DNA from: Burkholderiaceae bacterium
Lineage (GTDB): Bacteria; Pseudomonadota; Gammaproteobacteria; Burkholderiales; Burkholderiaceae_E
Assembly (NCBI GenBank): GCA_016710525.1
Contig: JADJVQ010000034.1
Span: forward strand, 1-55,522
DNA length: 55,522 bases
Reading direction: 5' to 3'
How positions within the stretch are numbered: the first letter of the stretch is position 1; the number at the start of each line of letters is the position of its first letter. Below the pieces are notes generated by a model. The model was not told the origin of the DNA. It ran no database searches and was given only the letters and a program-made list of their open reading frames with translations. This document shows, in pieces, positions 15,480 through 23,088 of this stretch. The position numbers were made by a program, and so were the translations under genes.

Positions 15480-15779
15480 TTACCCCAAGTGCGCCCACGC
15501 CTGGTAGAACTGGGCGGGCTCGCTCCCTGGCGCGTTTTCCGCCGGCGCGCGTGCCGCGAGCCGACGAGGCTTCGACATCGTCTTTCCCAGGTCGCCCGTC
15601 GCGTGCTCGCGCCACCACTTTTCACCCAGCCTGCGGTAGATGTCTCCGAGTGCCTTTCGAACGAGCGCATCGGCTCGCTCGTCGCCCAGTTCGGCCCGCA
15701 GGGCCTTCACGAGTGGAACCAGCACCTGGGCTTGCAGCTTGCCTGTTCGATGAGGGGGATATCCATCGATCTTCTCCAT
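15480..15779 (-). CDS. Small protein resembling the N-terminal part of L-2-amino-thiazoline-4-carboxylic acid hydrolase family
   Basis: A 99-residue frame from ATG 15779 (MEKIDGYPPHRTGK). The segment LVPLVKALRAELGDERADAL then VRKALGDIYRRLGEKWWREH and DLGKTMSK resembles the helical opening of the ATC-hydrolase-like family. Members usually run 40-80 residues longer, ending in a cysteine-containing core, so this copy looks C-terminally truncated or shifted near 15560. If so it is probably inactive. It faces the toxin gene, convergent, with a gap of 95 bases. The family assignment is tentative and rests on pattern memory. Confidence 0.45.
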   Translation of the reverse strand: MEKIDGYPPHRTGKLQAQVLVPLVKALRAELGDERADALVRKALGDIYRRLGEKWWREHATGDLGKTMSKPRRLAARAPAENAPGSEPAQFYQAWAHLG

Positions 15780-15924
15780 GGGGAAACTGGCCGTTTTTGA
15801 GCTTACCGCCTGATCACGGACACATCGAATGTGGGGTGGCGAAGGTCCCGGGCTGACCGCGCGGGTCGAGCCGCCGGACATGCCCCACCTGCCCGCCGGG
15901 CTGTGCGGCAAGGGCGAAAGGACA

Positions 15925-16265
15925 TCAGAGCAGCTGATCGGGCGGCGGCGGCCGATGCAGGAAAACTTCCATGGTCCGAACGAAGATGAACCCGAAAACG
16001 CAGATCGCCCATGTCAGTACCGCGGCGTAGGGGCCCACGCCGGATCGAAAGGGAGTTCCCGCGACGTTGAGCCAAAGGCTTCCCACCGCGGCCATCGAAA
16101 CCACGTAGATCAGGACGACCCACGCCGGAAAGGGTCCGGGTTCGATCAGGCGGCGCCGGCGGAACTGGAGCACGAGAACCAGCGTGAAAACGGCGCCGGC
16201 GATCGCGCTGGACACCGGCCAGAGGATGGCGTCCGGCACATGAAGCAGGTTCAGCAGCGTGGGGA
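15925..16265 (-). CDS. Multi-pass membrane protein, 5' end lost in poly-G tract
   Basis: Only the C-terminal 115 residues or so can be trusted: ALIPTLLNLLHVPDAILWPV, then IAGAVFTLVLVLQFRRRRLI, PAWVVLIYVVSMAAVGSLWL and AAVLTWAICVFGFIFVRTME. This gives three to four membrane-spanning segments with a basic loop after the second. Upstream of about 16265 the frame runs into a G/C-only tract that translates as proline, glycine and arginine, which I regard as unreliable sequence. The start codon and true N-terminus cannot be placed. No family was recognised. Confidence 0.5.
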
Positions 16266-16269
16266 TCAA

Positions 16270-16442
<173 letters not shown>

Positions 16443-16525
16443 TTTCCGGGCGGTGGCCAGCGCAAGCAAAGGAGGTGCGCCTGCATCCGTGGCATGCGCA
16501 GACGCGATTCACGGCCATCGCAAGC

Positions 16526-16942
16526 CTAGGTCCGGCCCTGGCGCGCCAGGACGTGACGGGCGAAGCTGTCGAGAATCGCCTGCCAGCCGGCGCGCTGCTG
16601 CGCTTCCGAGTGGCTTTCTTCCGCGTCGAAGGTCACCTTCACCTCGACCCCGGCAGGGATCTGAGAGAACTCGACCCGTCCGATGCGTCCGCCGAAGGTG
16701 TACTCGATGAGGCTTGGCGGCTCGACCCGGGTGTACTCCCCTTCGAAGTCGAACCCGAAGGATCCGTCCTTGGCTTCCATGCGCGAGGAAAACTTGCCCC
16801 CGACCCGCAGGTCGACCGAGGACGCCGTGGTGTGCCAGTCCGGCGACGCGGTGTTCCAGATCTTGATGTCGTCCGGCGAGTTGTACAGGCGCCAGACGTC
16901 CGAGATCGGCGCGTCGATGGTGGTGGAGACGGTGATCTTCAT
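16526..16942 (-). CDS. SRPBCC/AHSA1-like family protein
   Basis: A 138-residue protein of the START/Bet v1-like helix-grip fold. It starts at ATG 16942 with MKITVSTTIDAPISDVWRLY and continues with NTASPDWHTTASSVDLRVGG and FDFEGEYTRVEPPSLIEYTF. The C-terminal helix contains AGWQAILDSFARHV, typical of AHSA1/YesE-type proteins. Such proteins bind hydrophobic ligands or, in Aha1, Hsp90; bacterial stand-alone members mostly have unknown ligands. It precedes the DUF427 gene on the same strand (42 bases downstream of its stop). Confidence 0.88.
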   Translation of the reverse strand: MKITVSTTIDAPISDVWRLYNSPDDIKIWNTASPDWHTTASSVDLRVGGKFSSRMEAKDGSFGFDFEGEYTRVEPPSLIEYTFGGRIGRVEFSQIPAGVEVKVTFDAEESHSEAQQRAGWQAILDSFARHVLARQGRT

Positions 16943-16984
16943 GGATGCTCCGAGGAAGGGTCTCGTGCGATTCGTGGGGCCAGA

Positions 16985-17389
16985 CTAATCGACGGACGGT
17001 GATGCCGCGGCGCCGCGTGCAACGACCCTGATGCGGGGATGCTGGTCATCGTAGAACGCCATGCGGCCCTTCAGCGCGACGCGCTCGTCGTACGGCTCCT
17101 CGTAGGACCAGATGGCGTTGTCATAGCGCCTGCCGTTCAAAGTGACCGTGTAGTAGCTCGCCGTGCCCTTGAACGGGCACGTCGTGGTCGCCGCGCTGCG
17201 ATCCAACTGGTCGACCTTCACGGCGTCGCGGGAAAAGTAGTAGCGCGGTGGCGCGCCATCCTCGTCGACCCGGATCACGTCGTCGGAGTCGGCGACCGTC
17301 CTGCCATCGATGGTGACCGTGACTCTGCCTGCGGGGGACTCAGTCACCCGATGTTCGGAGCGCTGCGGGTGGCCTGGTGTTCCGCTCAT
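16985..17389 (-). CDS. DUF427 domain-containing protein
   Basis: A 134-residue protein from ATG 17389. The segment VTVTIDGRTVADSDDVIRVD, then YYFSRDAVKVDQLDRSAATT, CPFKGTASYYTVTLNGRRYD and AIWSYEEPYDERVALKGRMA is the full DUF427 domain, a small beta-barrel of unknown function found widely in bacteria and actinomycetes. It is encoded between the Bug gene (upstream on the same strand) and the SRPBCC gene, perhaps as one transcript. Nothing in the sequence points to a substrate. Confidence 0.9.
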   Translation of the reverse strand: MSGTPGHPQRSEHRVTESPAGRVTVTIDGRTVADSDDVIRVDEDGAPPRYYFSRDAVKVDQLDRSAATTTCPFKGTASYYTVTLNGRRYDNAIWSYEEPYDERVALKGRMAFYDDQHPRIRVVARGAAASPSVD

Positions 17390-17447
17390 GGGGATCCTTT
17401 CGGTTGGAGTGTGCTCAGAGTGAGACCAACACGGCGCGGACAGGACG

Positions 17448-18431
17448 TCAGTCCAGCTTTGCGCCTGAGCGTTTGGCGACCTCACTCCAGCGCGTGGTTT
17501 CGGTCTTAATATAGGCCTTGAACTGCTCGCGGTTCAAGGTGCCAGGCAGTGCGCCCATGCCGGCCCAGCGTGTGCTGATGTCCTGGCTGGCCAGCGCCTT
17601 GTTCACCTCGGCGGTCATGCGCTCGATGATTTCCGGCGGCGTGCCCTTGATCGCCCACAACCCGTACCAGCTCGAGACTTCATAGTCTTTCAACCCGGCT
17701 TCGGCAGCGGTCGGCACGTTCTCGAACCCGGCCACCCGCTTGTTGCTGGCCACCGCCAGCGCTTTGAGCTGGCCCGACTTGATGAAATTACTCGCGCCGG
17801 CCAGGGTGTCGAACATCATGTCGACCTGGCCCGCGATCAGGTCCTGCAGGGCCGGGCCGGTGCCGCGGTAGGGGATGTGCGTGATGAACAAATTGTTCTT
17901 GACCTTGAACAGCTCACCCGCCAGATGTTGCGAGGTGCCGCTGCCGGTGGAGGCGTAATTCAGCCGGCCGGGATTCTTGCGGATCCGGTCCATCAATTCC
18001 TTGACGCTGTTCTCCGGCACTCGGCCCGGATGCACGACGATCACGTGGGGCACGCTGCCCAGAATGGCAACCGGCTCGAAATCCCTTTCGAGTTCGTAGC
18101 TGAGCTTGGGGTACATGCTCGGTGCAATCGTGTGGTGAACGGCGCCGAGGAACCAGGTGTACCCGTCGGGCGCGGCCCTGGCGGCAAGTGCCGCACCGAT
18201 GGTGCCTCCGGCACCGCCCCGGTTCTCCACGACGATCGGCACGCCCAGTTGACTGCTCAGCTGTCGGGCCAAGGGCCGGCCGAAGGCATCTACCGCACCG
18301 CCCGGAGGAAAGGGGTTGATGAAGGTCAGGGGCTTGTTGGCGGCGGGCCAGCTCTGAGCGTGGGCAACGCTCAGACTTGCAGCCAGGCCGATCAGGACCA
18401 GGCCAATGCCCAGCATTCTCTTTGTTTTCAT
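17448..18431 (-). CDS. Bug/TctC-family tripartite tricarboxylate transporter substrate-binding protein
   Basis: A complete 327-residue receptor. The signal peptide MLGIGLVLIGLAASLSVAHA is cut before QSWPA. The mature protein has all family landmarks: FINPFPPGGAVDAFGRPLAR, VVENRGGAGGTIGAALAARA, PDGYTWFLGAV, LNYASTGSGTSQHLAGELF, HIPYRGTGPALQDLIAGQVD and the C-terminal WSEVAKRSGAKLD. It would bind a small carboxylate in the periplasm. It is an orphan without TctAB. Compared with the Bug protein at 7876 it is closer to the family average in length and signal type. Confidence 0.93.
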   Translation of the reverse strand: MKTKRMLGIGLVLIGLAASLSVAHAQSWPAANKPLTFINPFPPGGAVDAFGRPLARQLSSQLGVPIVVENRGGAGGTIGAALAARAAPDGYTWFLGAVHHTIAPSMYPKLSYELERDFEPVAILGSVPHVIVVHPGRVPENSVKELMDRIRKNPGRLNYASTGSGTSQHLAGELFKVKNNLFITHIPYRGTGPALQDLIAGQVDMMFDTLAGASNFIKSGQLKALAVASNKRVAGFENVPTAAEAGLKDYEVSSWYGLWAIKGTPPEIIERMTAEVNKALASQDISTRWAGMGALPGTLNREQFKAYIKTETTRWSEVAKRSGAKLD

Positions 18432-18541
18432 GGTGTCTCCAATACCTCTTTAGGTTTTCCGATCGGATGCGTGTGATGCCGCTCCAAGCAAGAAAGCACT
18501 CGATATCGAAGCGACCCAACGCGCGATGATGCTCGCTTTCT

Positions 18542-18949
18542 CTATCCGGGTTCTTCCGTCCAGTCCTCGATCGACAGGCCCGCGAGCTGTGCAAAAGCGC
18601 GGTCATTCGTCACCAGGATGGCATTGATGCTGAGCGCATGCGTGCCGATCAGGAGATCCATCGGCGCCAGAACCCGGCCCTCGCGTTGCGTGGCGGCTCG
18701 AGCGGCCCCGTAGACCAGCGCCGCGGTCGCGTCCCAGGGCAGGACGTCGACCCGGCGCAGGAACTCCCAAACCGCGTCGTGGAGCGCTGTGGCAAGTGGC
18801 CGTCTGGCCAGGCCGAACAGCAACTCGCCTTGGGTGATGGCCGAGATGCACAACGCGGTGATGGGCACCGCCACAAGGCGCCGTGCAACCGCAGGGTGCT
18901 GCTTGAGCAGGTAGCTGACAGTGTTGGTGTCGAGCATGTAGCGCGTCAC
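18542..18949 (-). CDS. vapC: Type II toxin VapC, PIN-domain ribonuclease
   Basis: A 135-residue toxin. I choose GTG 18949 (MTRYMLDTNTVSYLL) because GGAGGGG lies at correct spacing and the start overlaps the vapB stop in a GTGA. A GTG at 18958 is an alternative. The four acidic PIN residues are visible: D7 in MLDTN, E42 in TQGELL, D98 in APMDLLIGTHA and D116 in VTNDRAF. They bind Mg2+/Mn2+ for RNA cleavage, in known cases of initiator tRNA or rRNA. It is intact and paired with vapB. Confidence 0.9.
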   Translation of the reverse strand: MTRYMLDTNTVSYLLKQHPAVARRLVAVPITALCISAITQGELLFGLARRPLATALHDAVWEFLRRVDVLPWDATAALVYGAARAATQREGRVLAPMDLLIGTHALSINAILVTNDRAFAQLAGLSIEDWTEEPG

Positions 18950-19206
18950 TCGCGCCACCCCTCCAGCGGATCCCGGTCATCGCTGCCCTGGGCACGCTCC
19001 GCTTCGTTCAAGAAGTCCTGGGGGACAGCGGCGGCCTGCAATGCCGCGAAGAATCCATCCCACGTGGTGGGCTTGCGCGACAGGATCACGTCGCCGGTCT
19101 TCGGATCCTGGCGGATGAAGACTTCCTTCGTGTCGAACCGGAAGGCCGCTGGCAGCCGGACTGCCTGGCTTCGGCCATTGATGAAAATTTTGGCGGTCTG
19201 GGTCAT
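18946..19206 (-). CDS. vapB: Type II antitoxin VapB, AbrB-like
   Basis: An 86-residue antitoxin from ATG 19206. MTQTAKIFINGRSQAVRLPA is the classic VapB/SpoVT-AbrB swapped-hairpin DNA-binding start, and FDTKEVFIRQDPKTGDVILS completes it. The C-terminal acidic segment (ERAQGSDDRDPLEGWRE) would neutralise VapC. It overlaps vapC by four bases. Two palindromes sharing TCTAT/ATAGA half-sites lie directly upstream. Confidence 0.92.
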   Translation of the reverse strand: MTQTAKIFINGRSQAVRLPAAFRFDTKEVFIRQDPKTGDVILSRKPTTWDGFFAALQAAAVPQDFLNEAERAQGSDDRDPLEGWRE

Positions 19207-19207
19207 G

Positions 19208-19261
19208 GGTCTATGCTCATGGTATAGACCAAAGTCTATTCTTCGAATAGATATATATCAA
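19208..19261 (-). promoter_or_regulatory. vapBC promoter with four operator half-sites
   Basis: Two perfect inverted repeats lie in tandem: GGTCTAT/ATAGACC (19208-19214 and 19224-19230) and TCTATTC/GAATAGA (19235-19241 and 19245-19251). All four arms share TCTAT or ATAGA. A minus-strand promoter, TTGATA (19261-19256) with 17 bases to TAGACT (19238-19233), is overlapped by both. This suits cooperative VapBC autorepression. Confidence 0.6.
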
Positions 19262-19396
19262 GATATATGCCGAAAAGCCTCCCGCCTCACCGCGCAGCAA
19301 TCTGCGCGACGGAATGCTGACGCGCCCGGTATTGTCTCTGGGGTCTCTGGGCCATCCTGAAATCGAGAGCCACAGAATTCTGAGAGAGACGAGGAA

Positions 19397-19879
19397 TCAG
19401 CCTTCACCGCGCTTGCGGCGAACCAGGAATACCGCCGCCGAGAGAGCGTAGAAAAGCATCCAGTGTCCCGAGAAAAGGCGTGCTTCGGCTGCCCGGCCGG
19501 CATGGTACTCGGCTTGAGAGATTTCCCGCAGGACATGCCCCTTCTTGTGAAGCACGTACTGCCCGTTGCGAATGTCGGGGGTACCTTCGCCCGTGGCGGG
19601 GCGCAAGACCGAGAAGTTGAGAAACAGGTACAGAAGCAGGGCAAGCAGGACGACGACTGCCCAGGCAGGCATTCCACGGAAATGGCCAAGCGGATCGCCC
19701 TTTTCCATGTGCTTCTTCAGGTGGAAGAACGCGGGAATGAAGACGACAAAAACGCCCACGTGCAGCACCCAGATCTGCGGAAATTGATCCTGCACCGGCA
19801 GACCGAGAAGTGCGGCCACATGCACACCCAAGGCCGCCAGGAAGCCAAGCAGTGCGAGCGTGCCGAAGAAGCGTGGCAT
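19397..19879 (-). CDS. Multi-pass membrane protein of unknown function
   Basis: From ATG 19879 (MPRFFGTLALLGFLAALGVH) this gives 160 residues. Hydrophobic segments lie at about 4-24, 35-52, 66-87 and near the C-terminus (LFSGHWMLFYALSAAVFLV), so four membrane spans with a basic tail (RRKRGEG). Between spans three and four is a loop, PDIRNGQYVLHKKGHVLREI. I do not recognise a family. It lies 40 bases downstream of the DnaJ-like gene on the same strand and may be co-transcribed. The ribosome site is weak, so the start is uncertain. Confidence 0.65.
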   Translation of the reverse strand: MPRFFGTLALLGFLAALGVHVAALLGLPVQDQFPQIWVLHVGVFVVFIPAFFHLKKHMEKGDPLGHFRGMPAWAVVVLLALLLYLFLNFSVLRPATGEGTPDIRNGQYVLHKKGHVLREISQAEYHAGRAAEARLFSGHWMLFYALSAAVFLVRRKRGEG

Positions 19880-19919
19880 CGTGACGAGGGCGCCGATCGA
19901 CCTGACTCCCGAAGGGCCG

Positions 19920-20999
19920 TCAGCCGCGGCTCCGGATGCCCCGCTTCCACGCGCGCAAGGCCTCATTCCAACCGCGAAGCCGCTCATCTAGCGACTTCGC
20001 ATCGGGCCCGGACGTGGTGGCAATCAGCTGGTCGAGCAGGATCTGCTGGTCCGTGGTCATGCGTTCTGGAAATATCGGCGAGAGGGTCACGATCTGATCG
20101 CCGCGCGGACCTCGGCGTTCAACCGGAAATCCCTGGCCCTTCAGACGGTAGCTGAGCTGGTCGCGCTGCAGTTGCATCGACTGCAGGCCGTCAAGGGTGG
20201 GCACCGGGACACTCCGGTTCGCAATCCACATGAATCCGTCCACCGGCAGATCGCACAGCACCGTGCCCTCTTGGTCGAGCTTGAGCAATGCATGTTGCCT
20301 CACTTCGACCCGGATACTCAGGTCACCTGGCGGCGAGTCCGGCTTGCCGTGGCGTCCATCCACGCTGAGCAGGTCGCCATCGCGCACGCCATGCGGAAAT
20401 CGCACCGTGACCTTGTACCGCTGGGTGGCGGCCTTCCCGTTGCCCCCACAGGCAGCGCAGACCTGCCTCGCAATGCCGCTGCCATGACAGGAGTCGCACT
20501 CGGCCCGTGTCGCGATCCAGCCGAACCAAGGGCGCTGCCAGGTCGCGCCAGAACCATGGCACTGAGGACAATGACCGCCGAGAACACGGTGCCCTGCCCC
20601 TTCGCAGGCCGAACAATCCTCCGTGACCTTGCCTCGCAACACCCTGGTGCAGCCGAATGCGGCCTCCTCGAGCGTCAGCCTGACCCTGCGCTGAATCGTT
20701 CGCGAGGGCGGGCCCGAGGCATTCCGGTCGGCTGTCGCATGGTCATCCGGCCTGGCGCCGCCCGTGGTGGCCGACGGTCCGGGCTGACGGAAACCGGCCT
20801 GTCGAATCGCTTCGAAGGCGCGATTGAGGCGCTGCATCTTGACGACGGCGGCGGCGCTGCTGTTGCGGTCGGGATGCCACTGCGAGACCAATCGGCGCCA
20901 CGCTGCCTTGACCTCGCGTTCCGTCGCGTCGGGGGTCACCCCCAGTTCGTCGAACGCGCTGTCGATGTCCTGTTCCACAGTCCCGTCCTGTTTAAACAT
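19920..20999 (-). CDS. DnaJ-like co-chaperone with zinc-finger domain
   Basis: A 359-residue protein. The J domain is at residues 11-65 (AFDELGVTPDATEREVKAAW) with the HPD motif at 42-44, which stimulates DnaK ATPase. A Cys-rich region has four CxxCxGxG-type motifs, CSACEGAG, CPQCHGSG, CDSCHGSG and CAACGGNG, binding two Zn2+. It is followed by a DnaJ C-terminal domain (VTVRFPHGVRDGDLLSVDG). The Gly/Phe-rich linker of canonical DnaJ is missing; a short variable linker replaces it. It stands apart from dnaK/grpE and is likely a specialised paralogue. Start ATG 20999 is preferred over a TTG at 21029. Confidence 0.85.
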   Translation of the reverse strand: MFKQDGTVEQDIDSAFDELGVTPDATEREVKAAWRRLVSQWHPDRNSSAAAVVKMQRLNRAFEAIRQAGFRQPGPSATTGGARPDDHATADRNASGPPSRTIQRRVRLTLEEAAFGCTRVLRGKVTEDCSACEGAGHRVLGGHCPQCHGSGATWQRPWFGWIATRAECDSCHGSGIARQVCAACGGNGKAATQRYKVTVRFPHGVRDGDLLSVDGRHGKPDSPPGDLSIRVEVRQHALLKLDQEGTVLCDLPVDGFMWIANRSVPVPTLDGLQSMQLQRDQLSYRLKGQGFPVERRGPRGDQIVTLSPIFPERMTTDQQILLDQLIATTSGPDAKSLDERLRGWNEALRAWKRGIRSRG

Positions 21000-21196
21000 G
21001 GCGCTTCTGCAAGCACGGAGGGCGATCAATCCACGGCAATGGTGCGACGCAGCAATCTGTGAGTCTACTCGTTAGTCAGGCGTGTGTCCGGCGGCGCGAG
21101 TGAACTCGGCGATCTGACAGGACTGCTCTCGAGCCCGAGGGGGGAAAATGCGAGTTCGCGGTTGTTTGCGCTTGAAGCGGCCGCCAGCGGGTGATA

Positions 21197-21217
21197 TTGG
21201 TGGAATATTCCCACCAA
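21197..21217 (+). promoter_or_regulatory. Palindromic operator upstream of decayed parDE
   Basis: TTGGTGG (21197-21203) and CCACCAA (21211-21217) are perfect arms around AATATTC, 12 bases before the parD start. It is the likely ParD autoregulatory site and has stayed intact although the genes have decayed. Confidence 0.6.
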
Positions 21218-21228
21218 AGGTCAGCCTC

Positions 21229-21510
21229 ATGGCCAGCGCTGAAAAGATCAGCATTGCCCTACCTCCGGAGATGGTTGCCCTGCTGCGCCAGGCCGTTGAT
21301 ACCGGCGAATACGCATCCAGTAGTGAGGTCGTGCGCGATGCGCTGCGGACGGACGCACAAGCGACGGCTGGAAGAAGGCGTCGCCGAGCTACGCCAGGTA
21401 TGGCAATCGGCATTGCGTGACGCATCCCCGGCGTTAGCGCAGACGAAGTCATCGCCCGTCTTGAACGCAAGTACCAGACGATCGCCGATACCAAGGGCTC
21501 GACAGGCTGA
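21229..21510 (+). pseudogene. parD: Antitoxin ParD, two frameshifts
   Basis: It opens in frame at ATG 21229 with MASAEKISIALPPEMVALLR, QAVDTGEYASSSEVVRDALR, the ribbon-helix-helix DNA-binding part of ParD. After DALR the expected continuation (THKRRLEEGVAELRQVWQSA) is in a second frame, and the last part (SADEVIARLERKYQTIADTK, then GSTG and stop at 21510) is in a third. At least two indels are therefore needed to explain it. The DNA-binding domain might still be made, but the toxin-binding tail is lost. Confidence 0.8.
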
Positions 21511-21803
21511 TGCGGCTGGAGTTTTCAGCCTTTGTCTAAGACGATCTTGACGCGATAGCTGCCTACATTGCGGAGGACAGCCCGCAGAGGGCGCTTTCCT
21601 TTATCCATGACATCCGCGACAAGTTCGCCAAACTTCAGCGCAATCCGCTGCTTTACCAGTTGCGCCCGGATATCGGCGATACCGCCCGGCTGGCGACCCT
21701 CGGGCGATACGCGATTTTGTTTCGAGTGATCAGCGATGTCGTTCGCATCGAGCGGGTCGTCTTTGGCGGTCGCGACCTTCCAGCTGTGATCGACCCAAAA
21801 TAG
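21510..21803 (+). pseudogene. parE: Toxin ParE, nonsense mutation at codon 10
   Basis: ATG 21510 overlaps the parD stop by one base, the normal arrangement. The frame reads MRLEFSAFV, then TAA where GAA would be expected, then continues without further damage: DDLDAIAAYIAEDSPQRALS, FIHDIRDKFAKLQRNPLLYQ, GDTARLATLGRYAILFRVIS and VVRIERVVFGGRDLPAVIDP to a stop at 21803. This is a complete ParE fold (gyrase-directed toxin) apart from the single stop. Loss of toxin before or together with antitoxin decay is the expected safe order. Confidence 0.85.
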
Positions 21804-21853
21804 AAAAGAAGAGCGGGCCGGCACGCTTGCAGAAAGACGAGCCACCTCGGTGG

Positions 21854-22321
21854 TCATTCGCCTTCCTGAAGATCCGGGGCGGATGCCGGATGCTTTCGTC
21901 GCACCAGAATCGTGTCGAGATGGCTCATCGCGGTAATCCCGGCCTGGTTGACGAGCGACAGCCGTACCGTCACGACGCCGCGATCCGGCTTCGAGCGGGA
22001 CTCGCGCCTTTCGATGTAGTCGAATTGCAGGCGCAAGGTGTCGTCCGGCCTGACCGGCGCATGAAAGCGCACCTCGTCGTAGCCCATCGAGGCGATGACG
22101 GCATGCGGTTCGGCCAGCTGGTGGATCAGCCGCTGCTTCAGCGCGAGCACGAACACGCCCGGTGCGGTGATGCTGCCGAAGGCGGCCTTGCCGGCCTCGT
22201 CGTCCACATGGAACGGCATCGGATCCCAGCGCCTGGCGAACTCGATCAGTTCCTCGCGCTCCACCCGCAACGATGGCCCGCCGGTGCCCTGGCCGGGAAT
22301 CATGTCTTCATAGAACAGCAT
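21854..22321 (-). CDS. MaoC-like dehydratase domain protein
   Basis: A 155-residue single hot-dog-fold protein from ATG 22321. MLFYEDMIPGQGTGGPSLRV, EELIEFARRWDPMPFHVDDE and AAFGSITAPGVFVLALKQRL give the hydratase 2 signature (D31/H38-like Asp and His in the DPMPFHVD segment). VRFHAPVRPDDTLRLQFDYI is the conserved central strand. MaoC-type enzymes hydrate trans-2-enoyl-CoA to R-3-hydroxyacyl-CoA or act as accessory dehydratases. The acyl substrate is not predictable. It has no obvious operon partner; the neighbours are a dead parDE pair and an IS scrap. Confidence 0.88.
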   Translation of the reverse strand: MLFYEDMIPGQGTGGPSLRVEREELIEFARRWDPMPFHVDDEAGKAAFGSITAPGVFVLALKQRLIHQLAEPHAVIASMGYDEVRFHAPVRPDDTLRLQFDYIERRESRSKPDRGVVTVRLSLVNQAGITAMSHLDTILVRRKHPASAPDLQEGE

Positions 22322-22377
22322 GCGACGCTTTCGTGGGGTCCTCGGAATCGCCGGTCGGTGATGTCACCGCTGAGCGG

Positions 22378-22455
22378 CATGGTGACAACTAAATTCTACC
22401 GGCCCACGGTATTCGAGGCTGGAATGCGGTCTGATCTGGTTGTAGCGCTCTGCAG
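22378..22455 (-). pseudogene. IS3-family transposase C-terminal scrap
   Basis: The minus strand encodes ERYNQIRPHSSLEYRGPVEF, the strongly conserved C-terminal end of the IS3 DDE integrase domain. Nothing else of the gene is present. It lies between the MaoC and NTF2-like genes and marks an old insertion. It could in principle be the missing 3' end of an element like that at 6091, but it is 16 kb away. Confidence 0.75.
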
Positions 22456-22482
22456 GCGGCGCGCGCGATGAGAAGGGGAGCC

Positions 22483-22917
22483 ATGGTGATGAAGGCAGAA
22501 ACCTTGATGCGGACGTATCTTGAGGAGGTTGTCGCCCGGGGGCGGCTGGAGCTGATCGAGGAACTGAGCAACGCGGACATGGTGGACGAGGCCAACCAGG
22601 CATTCGGTGGCCCACCGGGTCGAGCCGGTCTGGTGGCCCACGTCAAAGGCTTTCGCCGCAATATCGGTGAACTGGAAGTCACCGTCGAGCGCATCGTGGC
22701 GGGCGACAACTCGGTCGTGGCGTGGTGGTCCTTTACCGGTCTGCTCACCGGGCCTTGGCTTGGCCGACCGCCCACTGGCAAGCCCATCCGGGCTTCAGTC
22801 TTCAGCTTTTTCGACCTTGTCGACGGCCGGATCAATCGATACCGGCTTTTCCTGCATGCCGAGTTCCCGGAATCCGTCGTCTTGGACACGTCCCGTCCAA
22901 ATCTCGGGATGACATGA
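22483..22917 (+). CDS. SnoaL/NTF2-like ester cyclase family protein
   Basis: A 144-residue protein starting at ATG 22483 (MVMKAETLMRTYLEEVVARG) behind GAAGGGGAGCC. The pattern VDEANQAFGGPPGRAGLVAH, VKGFRRNIGELEVTVERIVA, DNSVVAWWSFTGLLTG and FSFFDLVDGRINRYRLF fits the SnoaL-like polyketide cyclase/ester cyclase branch of the NTF2 fold. These are small dimeric proteins with a deep hydrophobic pocket; many have unknown substrates. It is followed after 171 bases by a flavin-dependent monooxygenase on the same strand, so a joint catabolic role is possible. Confidence 0.8.
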   Translation: MVMKAETLMRTYLEEVVARGRLELIEELSNADMVDEANQAFGGPPGRAGLVAHVKGFRRNIGELEVTVERIVAGDNSVVAWWSFTGLLTGPWLGRPPTGKPIRASVFSFFDLVDGRINRYRLFLHAEFPESVVLDTSRPNLGMT

Positions 22918-23088
22918 GCTGTGCTGCCGGCCGCGATTCTCTCCAGGAGGCTGCCATCCCACAACGTCTGGAACAACGCGTTGGCCCAGCCGGGCAGCAG
23001 GCCGCTGCGCCTCCGAACCCTCTGGAAAACGAGCGGATTACCCGCGATACTTTGCCGTCTGACCAGCCAACAACAATGGAGGAGCAGC

